Assembly (NCBI GenBank): GCA_028287185.1
Contig: JAQBQD010000162.1
Coordinates: 1 to 34,117, forward strand
DNA: 34,117 nt
Direction: 5' to 3'
Origin: Gemmatimonadota bacterium
Lineage (GTDB): Bacteria; Gemmatimonadota; Gemmatimonadetes; Longimicrobiales; Longimicrobiaceae
Notes under the pieces: model-generated
The model's database searches: none
The model's input: only the letters and a program-made list of their open reading frames with translations
Told to the model about the DNA's origin: nothing
Shown here: positions 8,197-17,095 of the stretch, in pieces
How positions within the stretch are numbered: the stretch's first letter is position 1
Layout: the number at the start of each line of letters is the position of its first letter
Position numbers and translations under genes: made by a program

Positions 8197-9573
8197 ATGA
8201 CGCCGAACACGATCCGCATCGCATCCGGCCAGGGGTTCTGGGGCGACCAGCTCGACGCGCCGAAGCAGCAGGTGGAGGGCGGGCCCATCGACTACCTGAT
8301 GCTCGACTACCTGGCCGAGGTCACGATGTCGATCATGCAGAAGCAGCGGGCGCGCAACCCGGCGCTGGGCTACGCGCGCGACTTCGTGCCGCTGATGGGC
8401 GCGATCCTGCCCGCCGTGGTGGAGCGCGGAATCCGCGTGGTGGCCAACGCCGGCGGCGTGAACCCCGTCGGCTGCCGCGAGGCCGTCCTCGAGGAGGCGC
8501 GGAAGGCCGGCCTCGGCGGCCGGGCGAAGATCGGCACCATCACCGGCGACGACATCCTCGATCGCCTGCCGGACCTTCTGGCGCGCGGCGTGGAGCTGCG
8601 CAACATGGAGACGGGCGATCCCCTGTCCACCATCCTGGACCGGGTGCAGAGCGCGAACGCGTACATCGGCGCGAAGCCCATCGTGCGGGCGCTGGAGCAG
8701 GGGGCGCACGTGGTCATCACCGGGCGCTCCACGGACACGGCGCTCACCTACGCGCCCATGATGCACTCGTTCGGGTGGTCGCCGGACGACTTCGACCGCG
8801 TGGCGGCGGGGGTCGTGGCGGGCCACATCAACGAGTGCGGCGCGCAGGCGTCGGGCGGCAACCACTTGGTGGACTGGCGCACCGTGCCGGACCTGGCGAA
8901 CGTCGGCTATCCCATCATCGAGGCGTTTCCCGACGGCAGCTTCGTGGTCACCAAGCACGAAGGCACGGGCGGGCGCGTGTCGCTCGCGACGGTGAAAGAG
9001 CAGCTCGTCTACGAGATGGGCGACCCGCACAGCTACATCACGCCCGACGTGATCGCCGACTTCACCAGCATCCGGCTGCAGGAGGACGGGCCGAACCGCG
9101 TCCGCGTGCACGGCGTCACCGGCAAGGCGGCGACGGACTTCCTCAAGGTCAGCATCGCCTACGCGGACGGCTGGAAGGCCACGGGCACCCTCGTCTACTC
9201 CTGGCCCGACGCCGTGGAGAAGGCGCAGCTCGCCGACCGCGTGCTCCGCGAGCGCATGGACCGGATGGGGCTCAAGTTCGACGAGGTGCTGACCGAGTAC
9301 GTGGGATGGAACGCCACACACGGCCCCCTCGCCGGCCCGCCGCCCAGGGATCTCCCGGAGGTCACGGTTCGCTGGGGCGTCCGCGGGCACGACAGGGCGG
9401 CCGTCGACCGGTTCACGAAGGAGATCGCGCCGCTCGTCCTCGCCGGCCCGCCTTCCGTGACGGGCTTCGCGGGGGGGCGGCCGGCGGTGCAGGAGATCAT
9501 GGCCTACTGGCCGGCGCTGGTGCCCAAGGCCGAGATCGAGCCGCACCTGCGCGTGGACGTCGTCGGCGCCTGA
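8197..9573 (+). CDS. Acyclic terpene utilization AtuA family protein (DUF1446, 458 aa)
   Basis: Member of the AtuA/DUF1446 family, named for the Pseudomonas acyclic terpene utilization cluster, where it is needed for growth on citronellol-type compounds; the reaction is unknown. Recognisable features include the N-terminal Ala-Ser-Gly-Gln-Gly-Phe-Trp-Gly-Asp, the Tyr-Leu-Met-Leu-Asp-Tyr-Leu-Ala-Glu segment, the Asn-Ala-Gly-Gly-Val-Asn-Pro loop and Gly-Arg-Ser-Thr-Asp. The length of 458 aa suits the stand-alone core. ATG 8197 follows the previous stop immediately. Family members frequently sit beside acyl-CoA carboxylase subunits, as here, supporting a role in branched acyl-CoA catabolism. It is the last gene before a strong terminator. 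Confidence 0.9.
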   Translation: MTPNTIRIASGQGFWGDQLDAPKQQVEGGPIDYLMLDYLAEVTMSIMQKQRARNPALGYARDFVPLMGAILPAVVERGIRVVANAGGVNPVGCREAVLEEARKAGLGGRAKIGTITGDDILDRLPDLLARGVELRNMETGDPLSTILDRVQSANAYIGAKPIVRALEQGAHVVITGRSTDTALTYAPMMHSFGWSPDDFDRVAAGVVAGHINECGAQASGGNHLVDWRTVPDLANVGYPIIEAFPDGSFVVTKHEGTGGRVSLATVKEQLVYEMGDPHSYITPDVIADFTSIRLQEDGPNRVRVHGVTGKAATDFLKVSIAYADGWKATGTLVYSWPDAVEKAQLADRVLRERMDRMGLKFDEVLTEYVGWNATHGPLAGPPPRDLPEVTVRWGVRGHDRAAVDRFTKEIAPLVLAGPPSVTGFAGGRPAVQEIMAYWPALVPKAEIEPHLRVDVVGA

Positions 9574-9588
9574 GCCGGCGGCCGTCCC

Positions 9589-9642
9589 TGCCGCGCCCCG
9601 GCCTGCTTCCGCGGGGAGCCGGCCGGGGCGCGGCATCTTTTT
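9589..9642 (+). terminator. Rho-independent terminator after AtuA gene
   Basis: A 15-bp perfect GC-rich stem (9589-9603 with 9621-9635) and 17-base loop, followed by TCTTTTT. It lies 15 bases past the AtuA stop and closes the 4900-9573 operon. Confidence 0.9.
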
Positions 9643-9702
9643 CCGCCCGGCCTCCGTCGGACGCCGGAGCGGGCCTTTCGATCGAACGGGATTCAGGGAA
9701 CG

Positions 9703-10614
9703 ATGCGGGTCACATTCCTCGGCACCGCCGCCGCCCGCCCCACCGTGGGGCGCAACGTCTCGTCGCTGGTGGTGCAGCGCGAGGGCGACGCCATGGTGTT
9801 CGACTGCGGCGAAGGCACGCAGCGCCAGATGATGCGCTTCGGCACGGGCTTCTCGTTCCGCGAGATCTTCTTCACGCACCTGCACGCCGACCACTTTCTG
9901 GGCGTCATCGGCCTTCTGCGCACCCTCGGGCTTCAGGGGCGAGAGGAGCCGATGGACCTCTACACGCCGCGCGGCACGGAGCCGCTGCTGCGGCAGGCCG
10001 TGGAGCTGGGCGTGGAGCGCGTGCCCTTCGAGGTCCGCATCCGCGGGCTGGACCACGGCGAGAAGGTGGACCACGGCGCGTACGAGATCGCCGCGTTCAG
10101 GACCCAGCACGGCGGCAAGAGCCTGGGATACGCCGTCGTGGAGCACCCGCGCCTGGGCCGCTTCAACGCCCAGAAGGCGCGCGACCTGGGGATTCCCGAG
10201 GGCCCGCTGTGGGGAAAGCTGCACCACGGGCAGGCGGTGGAGGTGGACGGGCGCACGATCGCGCCGGAGGAGCTGGTCGGCGAGCCGCGCCCGGGCCGCA
10301 AGGTGGTCGTCTCGGGCGACACGCGGCCGTGCCCGACCACGCGCGAGGCCGCGGCGGGCGCCGACCTTCTCGTCCACGAGGCCACCTTCGCCCAGGACGA
10401 GGCCGACCGCGCCGTCGCCACGGGCCACTCCACCGCGCGTGACGCCGCCGAGCTGGCCTCTGCGGCCGCCGCGCTGCGGCTGGCGCTCACGCACTTCTCC
10501 CCGCGCTACGCCGACGACCCGCGCGTGCTGGAACGCGAGGCCCGGGCTGTCTTTCCGGAAGCGCTGGCGGCGTACGACGGGCTGGTGATCGAGGTCCCGT
10601 ATCGCTCCGAGTAG
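9703..10614 (+). CDS. rnz: Ribonuclease Z (303 aa)
   Basis: Zinc-dependent metallo-beta-lactamase-fold endonuclease that matures tRNA 3' ends. The sequence starts with the typical Val-Thr-Phe-Leu-Gly-Thr-Ala-Ala, has Phe-Asp-Cys-Gly-Glu-Gly-Thr-Gln at 33-40, and the zinc motif His-Leu-His-Ala-Asp-His at 59-64. Further ligands are in Ser-Gly-Asp-Thr-Arg-Pro, His-Glu-Ala-Thr-Phe (the usual motif before the His-Ser-Thr box), Gly-His-Ser-Thr and Thr-His-Phe-Ser. Length is normal for the short bacterial form. ATG 9703 has an AGGGA site 5 bases upstream. It is probably transcribed alone: a terminator precedes it and a sigma-specific promoter follows it. Confidence 0.95.
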   Translation: MRVTFLGTAAARPTVGRNVSSLVVQREGDAMVFDCGEGTQRQMMRFGTGFSFREIFFTHLHADHFLGVIGLLRTLGLQGREEPMDLYTPRGTEPLLRQAVELGVERVPFEVRIRGLDHGEKVDHGAYEIAAFRTQHGGKSLGYAVVEHPRLGRFNAQKARDLGIPEGPLWGKLHHGQAVEVDGRTIAPEELVGEPRPGRKVVVSGDTRPCPTTREAAAGADLLVHEATFAQDEADRAVATGHSTARDAAELASAAAALRLALTHFSPRYADDPRVLEREARAVFPEALAAYDGLVIEVPYRSE

Positions 10615-10712
10615 CGGATCGATCAAGGGTCGGGACCGGCGTATTGGTCGTTGGGCAGGTGTCGATCGGGATCCTCGGTGAATCGGCCTCTTCTACCTGC
10701 ATCGATCCGCGA

Positions 10713-10739
10713 TGTCGATCTGGGCCTGCCCCGGACGAC
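10713..10739 (+). promoter_or_regulatory. Candidate ECF42 autoregulatory promoter
   Basis: TGTCGA (10713-10718), 17-base spacer, CGAC (10736-10739), ending 43 bases before the DGPF gene ATG. From memory, the ECF42 group in Streptomyces uses TGTCGA in the -35 and CG(A/T)C in the -10 region upstream of DGPF genes. A second TGTCGA at 10660-10665 lacks a matching -10. Confidence 0.6.
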
Positions 10740-10782
10740 CATAGGTGTTCGCATCCATCAAAACCCCCTCCGGGAGAGCACC

Positions 10783-11139
10783 ATGCGCTACCTGTGCCTG
10801 ATCTATGACGAAGAGAAGCACCTGGCCGAGATGACGCCGGCCGACTCCGGCGCGTTCATGGGCGAGTACAACGCCTTCACCGAAAGCATCCGGCAGGGCG
10901 GGCAGTACGTGGCCGGCGAGGCGCTGCACCCCGTGCAGACCGCCACCACCGTGCGCATCCGCAACGGCCAGCTCTCCACCACCGATGGGCCGTTCGCCGA
11001 GACGAAGGAGCAGCTGGGCGGCTTCTATCTGATCGACGCGCACGACCTGAACGAGGCGCTGCAGATCGCGGCGCGCATCCCCTCCGCGCGCACCGGCAGC
11101 ATCGAGGTGCGGCCGGTGGTGGACTTCAGCAAGCAGTAG
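10783..11139 (+). CDS. YCII-related DGPF domain protein (118 aa)
   Basis: Small cytoplasmic YCII-like protein carrying the DGPF motif: Thr-Asp-Gly-Pro-Phe-Ala-Glu-Thr-Lys-Glu near residues 67-76, followed by Gly-Gly-Phe-Tyr-Leu-Ile. Its biochemical activity is unknown. It opens with Met-Arg-Tyr-Leu-Cys-Leu-Ile-Tyr, the usual beta strand of the ferredoxin-like fold. ATG 10783 has GGGAG upstream. The sigma factor gene starts 11 bases after its stop, and this pairing of a DGPF gene with an ECF sigma factor is the hallmark of the ECF42 group. In that system the DGPF genes are described as targets of the sigma factor. Longer upstream extensions of the frame are unconserved and would span the promoter. 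Confidence 0.9.
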   Translation: MRYLCLIYDEEKHLAEMTPADSGAFMGEYNAFTESIRQGGQYVAGEALHPVQTATTVRIRNGQLSTTDGPFAETKEQLGGFYLIDAHDLNEALQIAARIPSARTGSIEVRPVVDFSKQ

Positions 11140-11150
11140 CCGCCATCCCC

Positions 11151-12413
11151 GTGAACGAGAGCGCGGCCGGGCTGGCGCGGGATGCGGCGGAAGCCTCTTA
11201 CCGCGCCGACTCGCGCCGCGTTCTCGCCACCCTCATCCGCCTGCTCGGCGACTTCGACCTGGCCGAGGAGGCGCTGCACGACGCCTACGCCGCGGCCGTC
11301 GAACGCTGGCCGCGCGACGGCATCCCCGCCAACCCACGCGCCTGGCTCGTCTCCACCGGCCGCTTCAAGGCCGTCGACACCCTCCGCCGCCGCGCCCGCT
11401 TCGACGCCCGCCTCGCCCAGGTCGCGGTCGAGATCGACGCGGCCACGTCCGAGTCTCCCGAGTCCGACGGAGACGGGGTGGAGGACGACCGGCTCCGGCT
11501 GATCTTCACCTGCTGCCATCCCGCCCTGTCGCCCGATGCCCGCGTCGCGCTCACGCTGCGCGAGGTGTGCGGGCTTACGACGGAGGAGATCGCTCGCGCC
11601 TTCCTGACGGCCGCGCCCACGCTGGCGCAGCGGATCGTCCGCGCCAAGGCCAAGATCCGCGACGCGCGCATCCCGTACCAGATCCCGTCGCGGGAAGACG
11701 TGCCCCATCGCATCGAGGCCGTCCTCCACGTCGTCTACCTCGTCTTCAACGAGGGATACTCCGCCTCGTCCGGCCCGTCGCACACCCGCGCGGACCTTTC
11801 CGGCGAGGCCATCCGGCTCGGTCGGCTGCTGGTGGAGCTGCTGCCGGATCCCGAGGCCGTCGGGCTCCTGGCGCTCATGCTCCTGCACGAGTCACGGCGC
11901 GCTGCACGCACTTCCGTCGACGGTGAGCTGGTGCTGATGGGGGAGCAGGATCGCTCGCTCTGGAACGGGGAGCGGATCGCGGAGGGAATCGCCCTTGTCG
12001 AGCGCGCGCTCCAGTCGCGGCGCTTCGGGCCGTACACGCTGCAGGCCGCCATCGCCGCCGTGCACGCGGAGGCGCCGACGGCGGCGGAAACCGACTGGGC
12101 GCAGATCGTCGGCCTGTACGACGTGCTGCTGCGGGCCGATCCGTCACCCGTCGTGGAGCTGAACCGCGCGGCCGCGATGGCGATGCGGGACGGACCGGCC
12201 GCGGGCCTGATGCTGATCGACGCGATCCTGGCGGGCGGCTCTCTGCTGGACTACCACCTGGCGCACTCCGCCCGCGCCGACCTCTGCCGACGGCTCGGCA
12301 GGACGGCGGACGCGCGGGCGTCGTACGAACGCGCCCTCGCCCTCGCCCAGCAGGAGCCGGAGCGCCGCTTCCTCCAACGCCGAATCCACCAGCTGGACCG
12401 GGACGCAGTCTGA
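11151..12413 (+). CDS. ECF sigma factor, ECF42 group, with C-terminal extension (420 aa)
   Basis: RNA polymerase sigma factor with region 2 at about residues 12-85 (Leu-Leu-Gly-Asp-Phe-Asp-Leu-Ala-Glu-Glu) and region 4 at about 125-175 (Ala-Leu-Thr-Leu-Arg-Glu-Val-Cys-Gly-Leu-Thr then Glu-Glu-Ile-Ala). A long helical C-terminal extension of about 230 residues follows, with Leu-Ala-Leu-Met-Leu-Leu-His and TPR-like repeats near the end. This size and the adjacent DGPF gene mark the ECF42 group. No anti-sigma factor lies beside it; in ECF42 the C-terminal extension is thought to modulate activity. GTG 11151 starts it 11 bases after the DGPF stop. The inducing signal is unknown. Confidence 0.92.
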   Translation: MNESAAGLARDAAEASYRADSRRVLATLIRLLGDFDLAEEALHDAYAAAVERWPRDGIPANPRAWLVSTGRFKAVDTLRRRARFDARLAQVAVEIDAATSESPESDGDGVEDDRLRLIFTCCHPALSPDARVALTLREVCGLTTEEIARAFLTAAPTLAQRIVRAKAKIRDARIPYQIPSREDVPHRIEAVLHVVYLVFNEGYSASSGPSHTRADLSGEAIRLGRLLVELLPDPEAVGLLALMLLHESRRAARTSVDGELVLMGEQDRSLWNGERIAEGIALVERALQSRRFGPYTLQAAIAAVHAEAPTAAETDWAQIVGLYDVLLRADPSPVVELNRAAAMAMRDGPAAGLMLIDAILAGGSLLDYHLAHSARADLCRRLGRTADARASYERALALAQQEPERRFLQRRIHQLDRDAV

Positions 12414-12657
12414 CGACGCAGGCGTAGTGCGAGTTGGGACGGCGGTCGGCAGCTCCCGTATCGACTTGCGAACGGGCGGGTCACGGTGCGCCGAGCTGCC
12501 GATCCAATGGAGGCGTCGCGTCGCTTGGATGGCAGGCGGACCGCCGCTCCGGCAAGCTGCCGGGACGGTGTTTGCCAATTCGGCACGCGGGCGTGCGGAA
12601 CGCGATGTGCACTCTTCGCGGCGCATGCAGGGGCGGTCGGTTATCGTGCTTCGTGGC
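12414..12657. other. Intergenic region between ECF42 gene and groES promoter
   Basis: No gene seen. It holds a 10-bp perfect inverted repeat (12446-12455 with 12493-12502) with inner complementarity, a possible terminator for the sigma factor gene without a T-tract. Several short frames cross the region but lack a consistent codon bias. Confidence 0.5.
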
Positions 12658-12685
12658 TTGACAGTGCGAAACGCGCCCTTACATT
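12658..12685 (+). promoter_or_regulatory. groESL promoter
   Basis: TTGACA (12658-12663), a perfect -35 box, 16-base spacer, TACATT (12680-12685). Transcription would start near 12692, just before the CIRCE operator, so HrcA binding would block initiation or early elongation. Confidence 0.85.
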
Positions 12686-12695
12686 ACCTGCTCTG

Positions 12696-12722
12696 TTAGC
12701 ACTCACCGATGGAGAGTGCTAA
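12696..12722 (+). promoter_or_regulatory. CIRCE operator (HrcA-binding site)
   Basis: TTAGCACTC, 9-base spacer, GAGTGCTAA: an exact match to the CIRCE consensus. It is located in the groES leader, 42 bases before the ATG. It predicts HrcA repression of groESL, relieved on heat shock; hrcA itself is not in the window. Confidence 0.97.
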
Positions 12723-12764
12723 CGAGCTGCGATTCATCAACCAACCACGGGAGGGTCGACTCAC

Positions 12765-13067
12765 ATGGCCACCGCGACCGAGATCAACGTGAAGCCGCTG
12801 GCGGACCGCGTCGTCGTCAAGGCGAGCGAGGACACCGAGCAGATGCGTGGCGGGCTGTACATTCCCGACACCGCCAAGGAAAAGCCGCAGATGGGCGAGG
12901 TGATGGCCGTCGGTCCCGGCAAGTTCGAGGACGGCAAGCGCGTCGAGATGGAGCTGAAGGTGGGCAACAAGGTGCTCTACGGGAAGTACAGCGGCACCGA
13001 GGTCACCGTGGACAACGAGCAGTACCTCATCCTCCGCGAGTCCGACGTGCTCGCGATCGTCGGCTGA
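12765..13067 (+). CDS. groES: Co-chaperonin GroES (100 aa)
   Basis: Heptameric lid of the GroEL folding chamber. The sequence has Val-Lys-Pro-Leu-Ala-Asp-Arg-Val at the N-terminus, the GroEL-binding mobile loop with [16 protein letters not shown], and the C-terminal Tyr-Leu-Ile-Leu-Arg-Glu-Ser-Asp segment. Length is typical. GGGAGG lies about 10 bases before ATG 12765. It is cotranscribed with groEL, 64 bases downstream, under CIRCE control. Confidence 0.97.
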   Translation: MATATEINVKPLADRVVVKASEDTEQMRGGLYIPDTAKEKPQMGEVMAVGPGKFEDGKRVEMELKVGNKVLYGKYSGTEVTVDNEQYLILRESDVLAIVG

Positions 13068-13110
13068 GCAGCGGCTTCCGCACTTCGCGCGTAGCGCTTC
13101 CCGAAGGTAA

Positions 13111-14781
<1,671 letters not shown>

Positions 14782-14789
14782 TGTCGTTG

Positions 14790-14818
14790 CCGGTGAGGGG
14801 TTTACAAACCCTCACCGG
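14790..14818 (+). terminator. First groESL terminator hairpin
   Basis: 10-bp perfect stem (14790-14799 with 14809-14818) and a 9-base AT-rich loop that can extend the stem, 8 bases past the groEL stop. No T-tract follows. Confidence 0.7.
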
Positions 14819-14849
14819 GAGTTTCGCCGGATAATCCCGGATTCCGTAC

Positions 14850-14883
14850 CCACCGCCCGCAGGGATTTCCCTGCGGGCGGTGG
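14850..14883 (+). terminator. Second groESL terminator hairpin
   Basis: 15-bp perfect stem (14850-14864 with 14869-14883) closed by a 4-base ATTT loop. It forms a tandem with the hairpin at 14790; no T-tract follows. Confidence 0.75.
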
Positions 14884-15228
14884 TGCGTGTGTGCCTGATT
14901 CTGACAGGGAGCGAGAGTCCTTGCGGAAGAGGTCGCTGGGGTCCGCAGGGAGCCGTGGCGGCGGGCATTCGCGAAGCGCCGAGCGGGGGGGGTGGCCGCT
15001 GGGGATGGCGTACCACCGCACCGGGCCGTCGCCGTACCTACGCGCCGTTGGAAACGTCGGTTTCCAGGGCCACGGCCCTGTCACCCGGTCCCATTCATTC
15101 CGGGGTTGCTCCCGCTCGGCGCAGCCCCGTGCCGGGCGGTTGCCAACGACGGGAGTGATGGCCCTTCGCGCGACTTTCCCGTATCCTTCCGGTGCAGTCC
15201 ACCCAGCCCACTCTGCACGGAGTTGCCC
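14884..15228. other. Intergenic region upstream of tandem paralogs
   Basis: No gene seen. Two adjoining small hairpins lie at 15049-15066 (7-bp stem) and 15065-15080 (6-bp stem), sharing two bases, so only one can form fully. A run of eight G lies near 14985-14992. No convincing promoter for the downstream gene was found, although one is expected here. Confidence 0.45.
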
Positions 15229-15558
15229 ATGTCCCAGGTAGTCATCCGCCAAGCCGGTCCGCTGCCGGTCAAGACGAGCTTCATGTGGCCCAGCAGCGAG
15301 TCCATCATCGTGGCGGTGTCGGGCTCTGCCTGGACCCAGAAGCCCAACACGCTTCTGACGCTCCAGGTGCAGGTGGACGGCAAGGTGCTCGGGACGATCC
15401 AGCAGCTCGCGGGGACCGCCGTGACCCACCTGGCCCTGCCGACGGGGTTCTTCGCCGTCCAGCGGCAGATCAGCCAGGCCGTCCTCACCCTGACGGCCGG
15501 CAACGACACCACCATCGCAGACGGAAACGACCAGTTCACCGTCGCCCTGATCTTCTGA
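15229..15558 (+). CDS. Hypothetical protein, first of two tandem paralogs (109 aa)
   Basis: Function unknown. It begins Met-Ser-Gln-Val-Val-Ile-Arg-Gln and ends Phe-Thr-Val-Ala-Leu-Ile-Phe, the same ends as the next gene. No signal peptide and no long hydrophobic helix are present. Alternating hydrophobic residues with many Thr, Val and Gly, plus Val-Ser-Gly-Ser-Ala, suggest an all-beta sandwich. ATG 15229 has GGAG 8 bases upstream. Upstream extension of the frame lacks coding character. No family can be named with confidence. Confidence 0.75.
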   Translation: MSQVVIRQAGPLPVKTSFMWPSSESIIVAVSGSAWTQKPNTLLTLQVQVDGKVLGTIQQLAGTAVTHLALPTGFFAVQRQISQAVLTLTAGNDTTIADGNDQFTVALIF

Positions 15559-15629
15559 GACGTGGCCGGTACTTTCTCCAGGTGCCCGGCGACCCGCTCC
15601 TCTCCCTTCGTCCCTACGGAGATGCTGTC

Positions 15630-15962
15630 ATGTCTCAGGTAATCATCAACCAGGTCGGGCCGCTTCCCATCACGGTTCCGGTCGCGTGGCCGAGCGACCG
15701 CGCCGTGCTGGTGTCGGTGTCGGGCTCGGCGTTCTCGCAGCAGGCCAACACCCAGCTGGCCGTGAAGCTCTCCATTCACTCGACGGGGATCGGCACGGTG
15801 CAGCTGATGGCCAACCAGGCAGGCACGCACATGGTGCTGCCCGCAGGCTTCTTCGACGTTGCCAGCGGTGTGATCGGCGGCGCATCCGTCGTCCTGAGCG
15901 CCGCCAACGGCACCACGCTCACCGACAAGAACGACCTCTTCACGGTTGCGCTGATCTACTAG
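15630..15962 (+). CDS. Hypothetical protein, second of two tandem paralogs (110 aa)
   Basis: Function unknown. It is collinear with the preceding gene: the same Met-Ser-Gln-Val start, Gly-Pro-Leu-Pro motif, a Trp-Pro-Ser then Val-Ser-Gly-Ser-Ala core, Leu-Pro-(Thr/Ala)-Gly-Phe-Phe, and Asn-Asp-(Gln/Leu)-Phe-Thr-Val-Ala-Leu-Ile end. By eye, identity is roughly 40-50 percent, so the pair arose by an old tandem duplication. The start ATG 15630 has GGAG at the same 8-base spacing as its neighbour. No signal peptide. Both may be structural or recognition beta-domain proteins, but that is a guess. Confidence 0.75.
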   Translation: MSQVIINQVGPLPITVPVAWPSDRAVLVSVSGSAFSQQANTQLAVKLSIHSTGIGTVQLMANQAGTHMVLPAGFFDVASGVIGGASVVLSAANGTTLTDKNDLFTVALIY

Positions 15963-16159
15963 CGTCAGGCCATCGGAGCGGTGCCGGCCCGGGATCCCGG
16001 ATCGCCGGTGCCGCATACCGTCGCCACGCGTCCGCCACCATCACTTCTGACGGCCACCTGGCCAGCCTCCCTCCCCCCTTCCGTTCCCGCGGACCGTTGC
16101 CATTTACCGGCGAAGCTTCCCGCTATCCGTCCCTATTCTACACGAACCGAGAATCCAAC

Positions 16160-16383
16160 ATGAAGCAGTTCCGCCTTGTTGGGTTTCTTGCCCTGGCGCT
16201 GGGTGCCGCTGCCTGTGCGAGCGACGTGACAGCACCCCTTTCAGTCACCGCGTACTAGCCCGGGGCGACGAGGCCGTGGCACCGGAGTCCACGGCCGGCG
16301 TACCCGCGCCCGCGGCAGGGACAACCTCTCCGGCCACGGAGGGAAAGAACGCCGCCGCGCTGGACGGCAACCCCGCCATCTAG
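16160..16383 (+). pseudogene. Small lipoprotein-like gene with a frameshift
   Basis: ATG 16160 opens a 32-codon frame with a lipoprotein signal (Leu-Ala-Leu-Gly-Ala-Ala-Ala-Cys, Cys19) that stops early at TAG 16256-16258. A second frame, shifted -1 relative to the first, runs from about 16237 to TAG 16381-16383 with strong third-position GC and a Pro/Ala/Thr/Glu-rich sequence typical of a small exported protein tail. Joining the two near the CCCCTTT run at 16235-16241 gives one protein of about 73-74 residues. Either one base is missing from the sequence, the gene is broken, or slippage at the run is used. The alternative is a genuine 32-residue lipopeptide. Confidence 0.55.
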
Positions 16384-16410
16384 ACCGGCTGCCGTGCGCC
16401 TGATGCATAG

Positions 16411-16454
16411 CGGGCGCGGTCCCGGGGGCGAGTGCCAGGCCCCGACCGCGCCCG
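16411..16454 (+). terminator. Terminator-like hairpin after the small lipoprotein gene
   Basis: 10-bp perfect stem (16411-16420 with 16445-16454) whose 24-base interior forms a further 5-bp stem. It starts 27 bases past TAG 16383; no T-tract. Its position supports 16383, not 16258, as the true gene end. Confidence 0.6.
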
Positions 16455-16520
16455 GTGGGCGTCCCGACGCCGAACCGCCGGCCGCCGGGGTGCAACCGCC
16501 CCTCCGCATCCGCGGATCTG

Positions 16521-16550
16521 TTGCGGACGGCGTGATCCGGCCGGTACATT
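16521..16550 (+). promoter_or_regulatory. Candidate upstream promoter before the thr leader
   Basis: TTGCGG (16521-16526), 18-base spacer, TACATT (16545-16550), followed at 16555-16573 by a 7-bp hairpin. It is weaker than the promoter at 16710 and has no obvious gene of its own. It could give a longer thrS leader or a separate short RNA. The remaining bases of 16455-16709 show no coding frame I trust. Confidence 0.35.
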
Positions 16551-16709
16551 GCGCCGCGATCCTCCTGATCGCGCACACGGGCGGGTGCTCCCGCGTCATC
16601 GTGGGACGCGGCACGCGCATCCGCGCCGTTCCGTCGAAATACGACGAACCCGCCTTCGGACGGATGGCTCCGACGCCCGCGATCCGGGTCGGCACCGCCG
16701 GCCGGGTTC

Positions 16710-16738
16710 TTGACGGAAAATGTCTTCGCGCCTATACT
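16710..16738 (+). promoter_or_regulatory. Sigma-70 type promoter of the thrS leader
   Basis: TTGACG (16710-16715), exactly 17 bases, TATACT (16733-16738). Transcription should begin near 16745, about 34 bases before the leader peptide ATG. It is among the best promoter matches in the window. Confidence 0.85.
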
Positions 16739-16778
16739 CCGAATCGACCGACACACGCTTCTTCCGCGGACCCGACCG

Positions 16779-16850
16779 ATGCCACACCGCGTTCCGGCGA
16801 CGACTACCACGACCACCACCGGGCGGCTCCCCCAGGGAGACGTCGGATAA
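16779..16850 (+). CDS. Threonine-rich leader peptide of thrS attenuator (23 aa)
   Basis: A 23-codon frame starting at ATG 16779 and ending at TAA 16848-16850. Codons 8-14 (16800-16820) are seven consecutive threonine codons (ACG, ACT, ACC, ACG, ACC, ACC, ACC). The peptide starts Met-Pro-His-Arg-Val-Pro-Ala and ends Gly-Arg-Leu-Pro-Gln-Gly-Asp-Val-Gly. It lies about 34 bases inside the transcript of the 16710 promoter and 28 bases before a terminator, upstream of thrS. This is the arrangement of ribosome-mediated attenuators: stalling at Thr codons when charged tRNA(Thr) is low would favour an antiterminator. The ribosome site is weak (GCGGA, 8 bases upstream). A pairing of 16794-16804 with 16857-16867 (11 bp, two G-U) would serve as the alternative stem covering the control codons. 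Confidence 0.85.
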   Translation: MPHRVPATTTTTTTGRLPQGDVG

Positions 16851-16878
16851 GGTCGCGTCGTCGTTGGGCGTGGGCTTC

Positions 16879-16909
16879 CGGCCTCCCGAGTGGGAGGCCG
16901 TTTTCGTTT
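16879..16909 (+). terminator. Attenuator terminator upstream of thrS
   Basis: Perfect 9-bp stem (16879-16887 with 16892-16900), GAGT tetraloop, then TTTTCGTTT. It is a competent intrinsic terminator placed 28 bases after the leader peptide stop and 344 bases before thrS. A competing hairpin, 16867-16875 with 16881-16887 (two bulges, one G-U), would occupy its left arm and could be the antiterminator. Confidence 0.9.
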
Positions 16910-17095
16910 CCACGCGAATCCTCCGCCTCGCACCGGTGATCCGCGGAACGATGGTGGTGGATTCGAGACGCGGGCGATGGATTCAGGGCGGAAATCGCTT
17001 GCGGCGGCGCGGGCGGGCGGCATAGGTTCCCGGGTTGCGCGGCCGGCGGGCATCCGCCGAGCGCGAAGGACCTTCCCCCGCAGCGGCCCACGCGC
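16910..17095. other. Untranslated leader between attenuator and small membrane protein
   Basis: No gene or strong motif seen. The stretch would be transcribed only when the attenuator is read through. Confidence 0.4.

Noticed and set aside
12427..12722. Three overlapping small plus frames before groES
   Set aside because: They overlap each other and the groES promoter and CIRCE, with no consistent coding signal.
15989..16000. 12-base palindrome after the second tandem paralog
   Set aside because: Too short and without loop or tail to call a terminator or an operator.
16394..16939. 181-codon plus frame across the thr leader
   Set aside because: No codon bias, and it runs through a promoter and the attenuator terminator.
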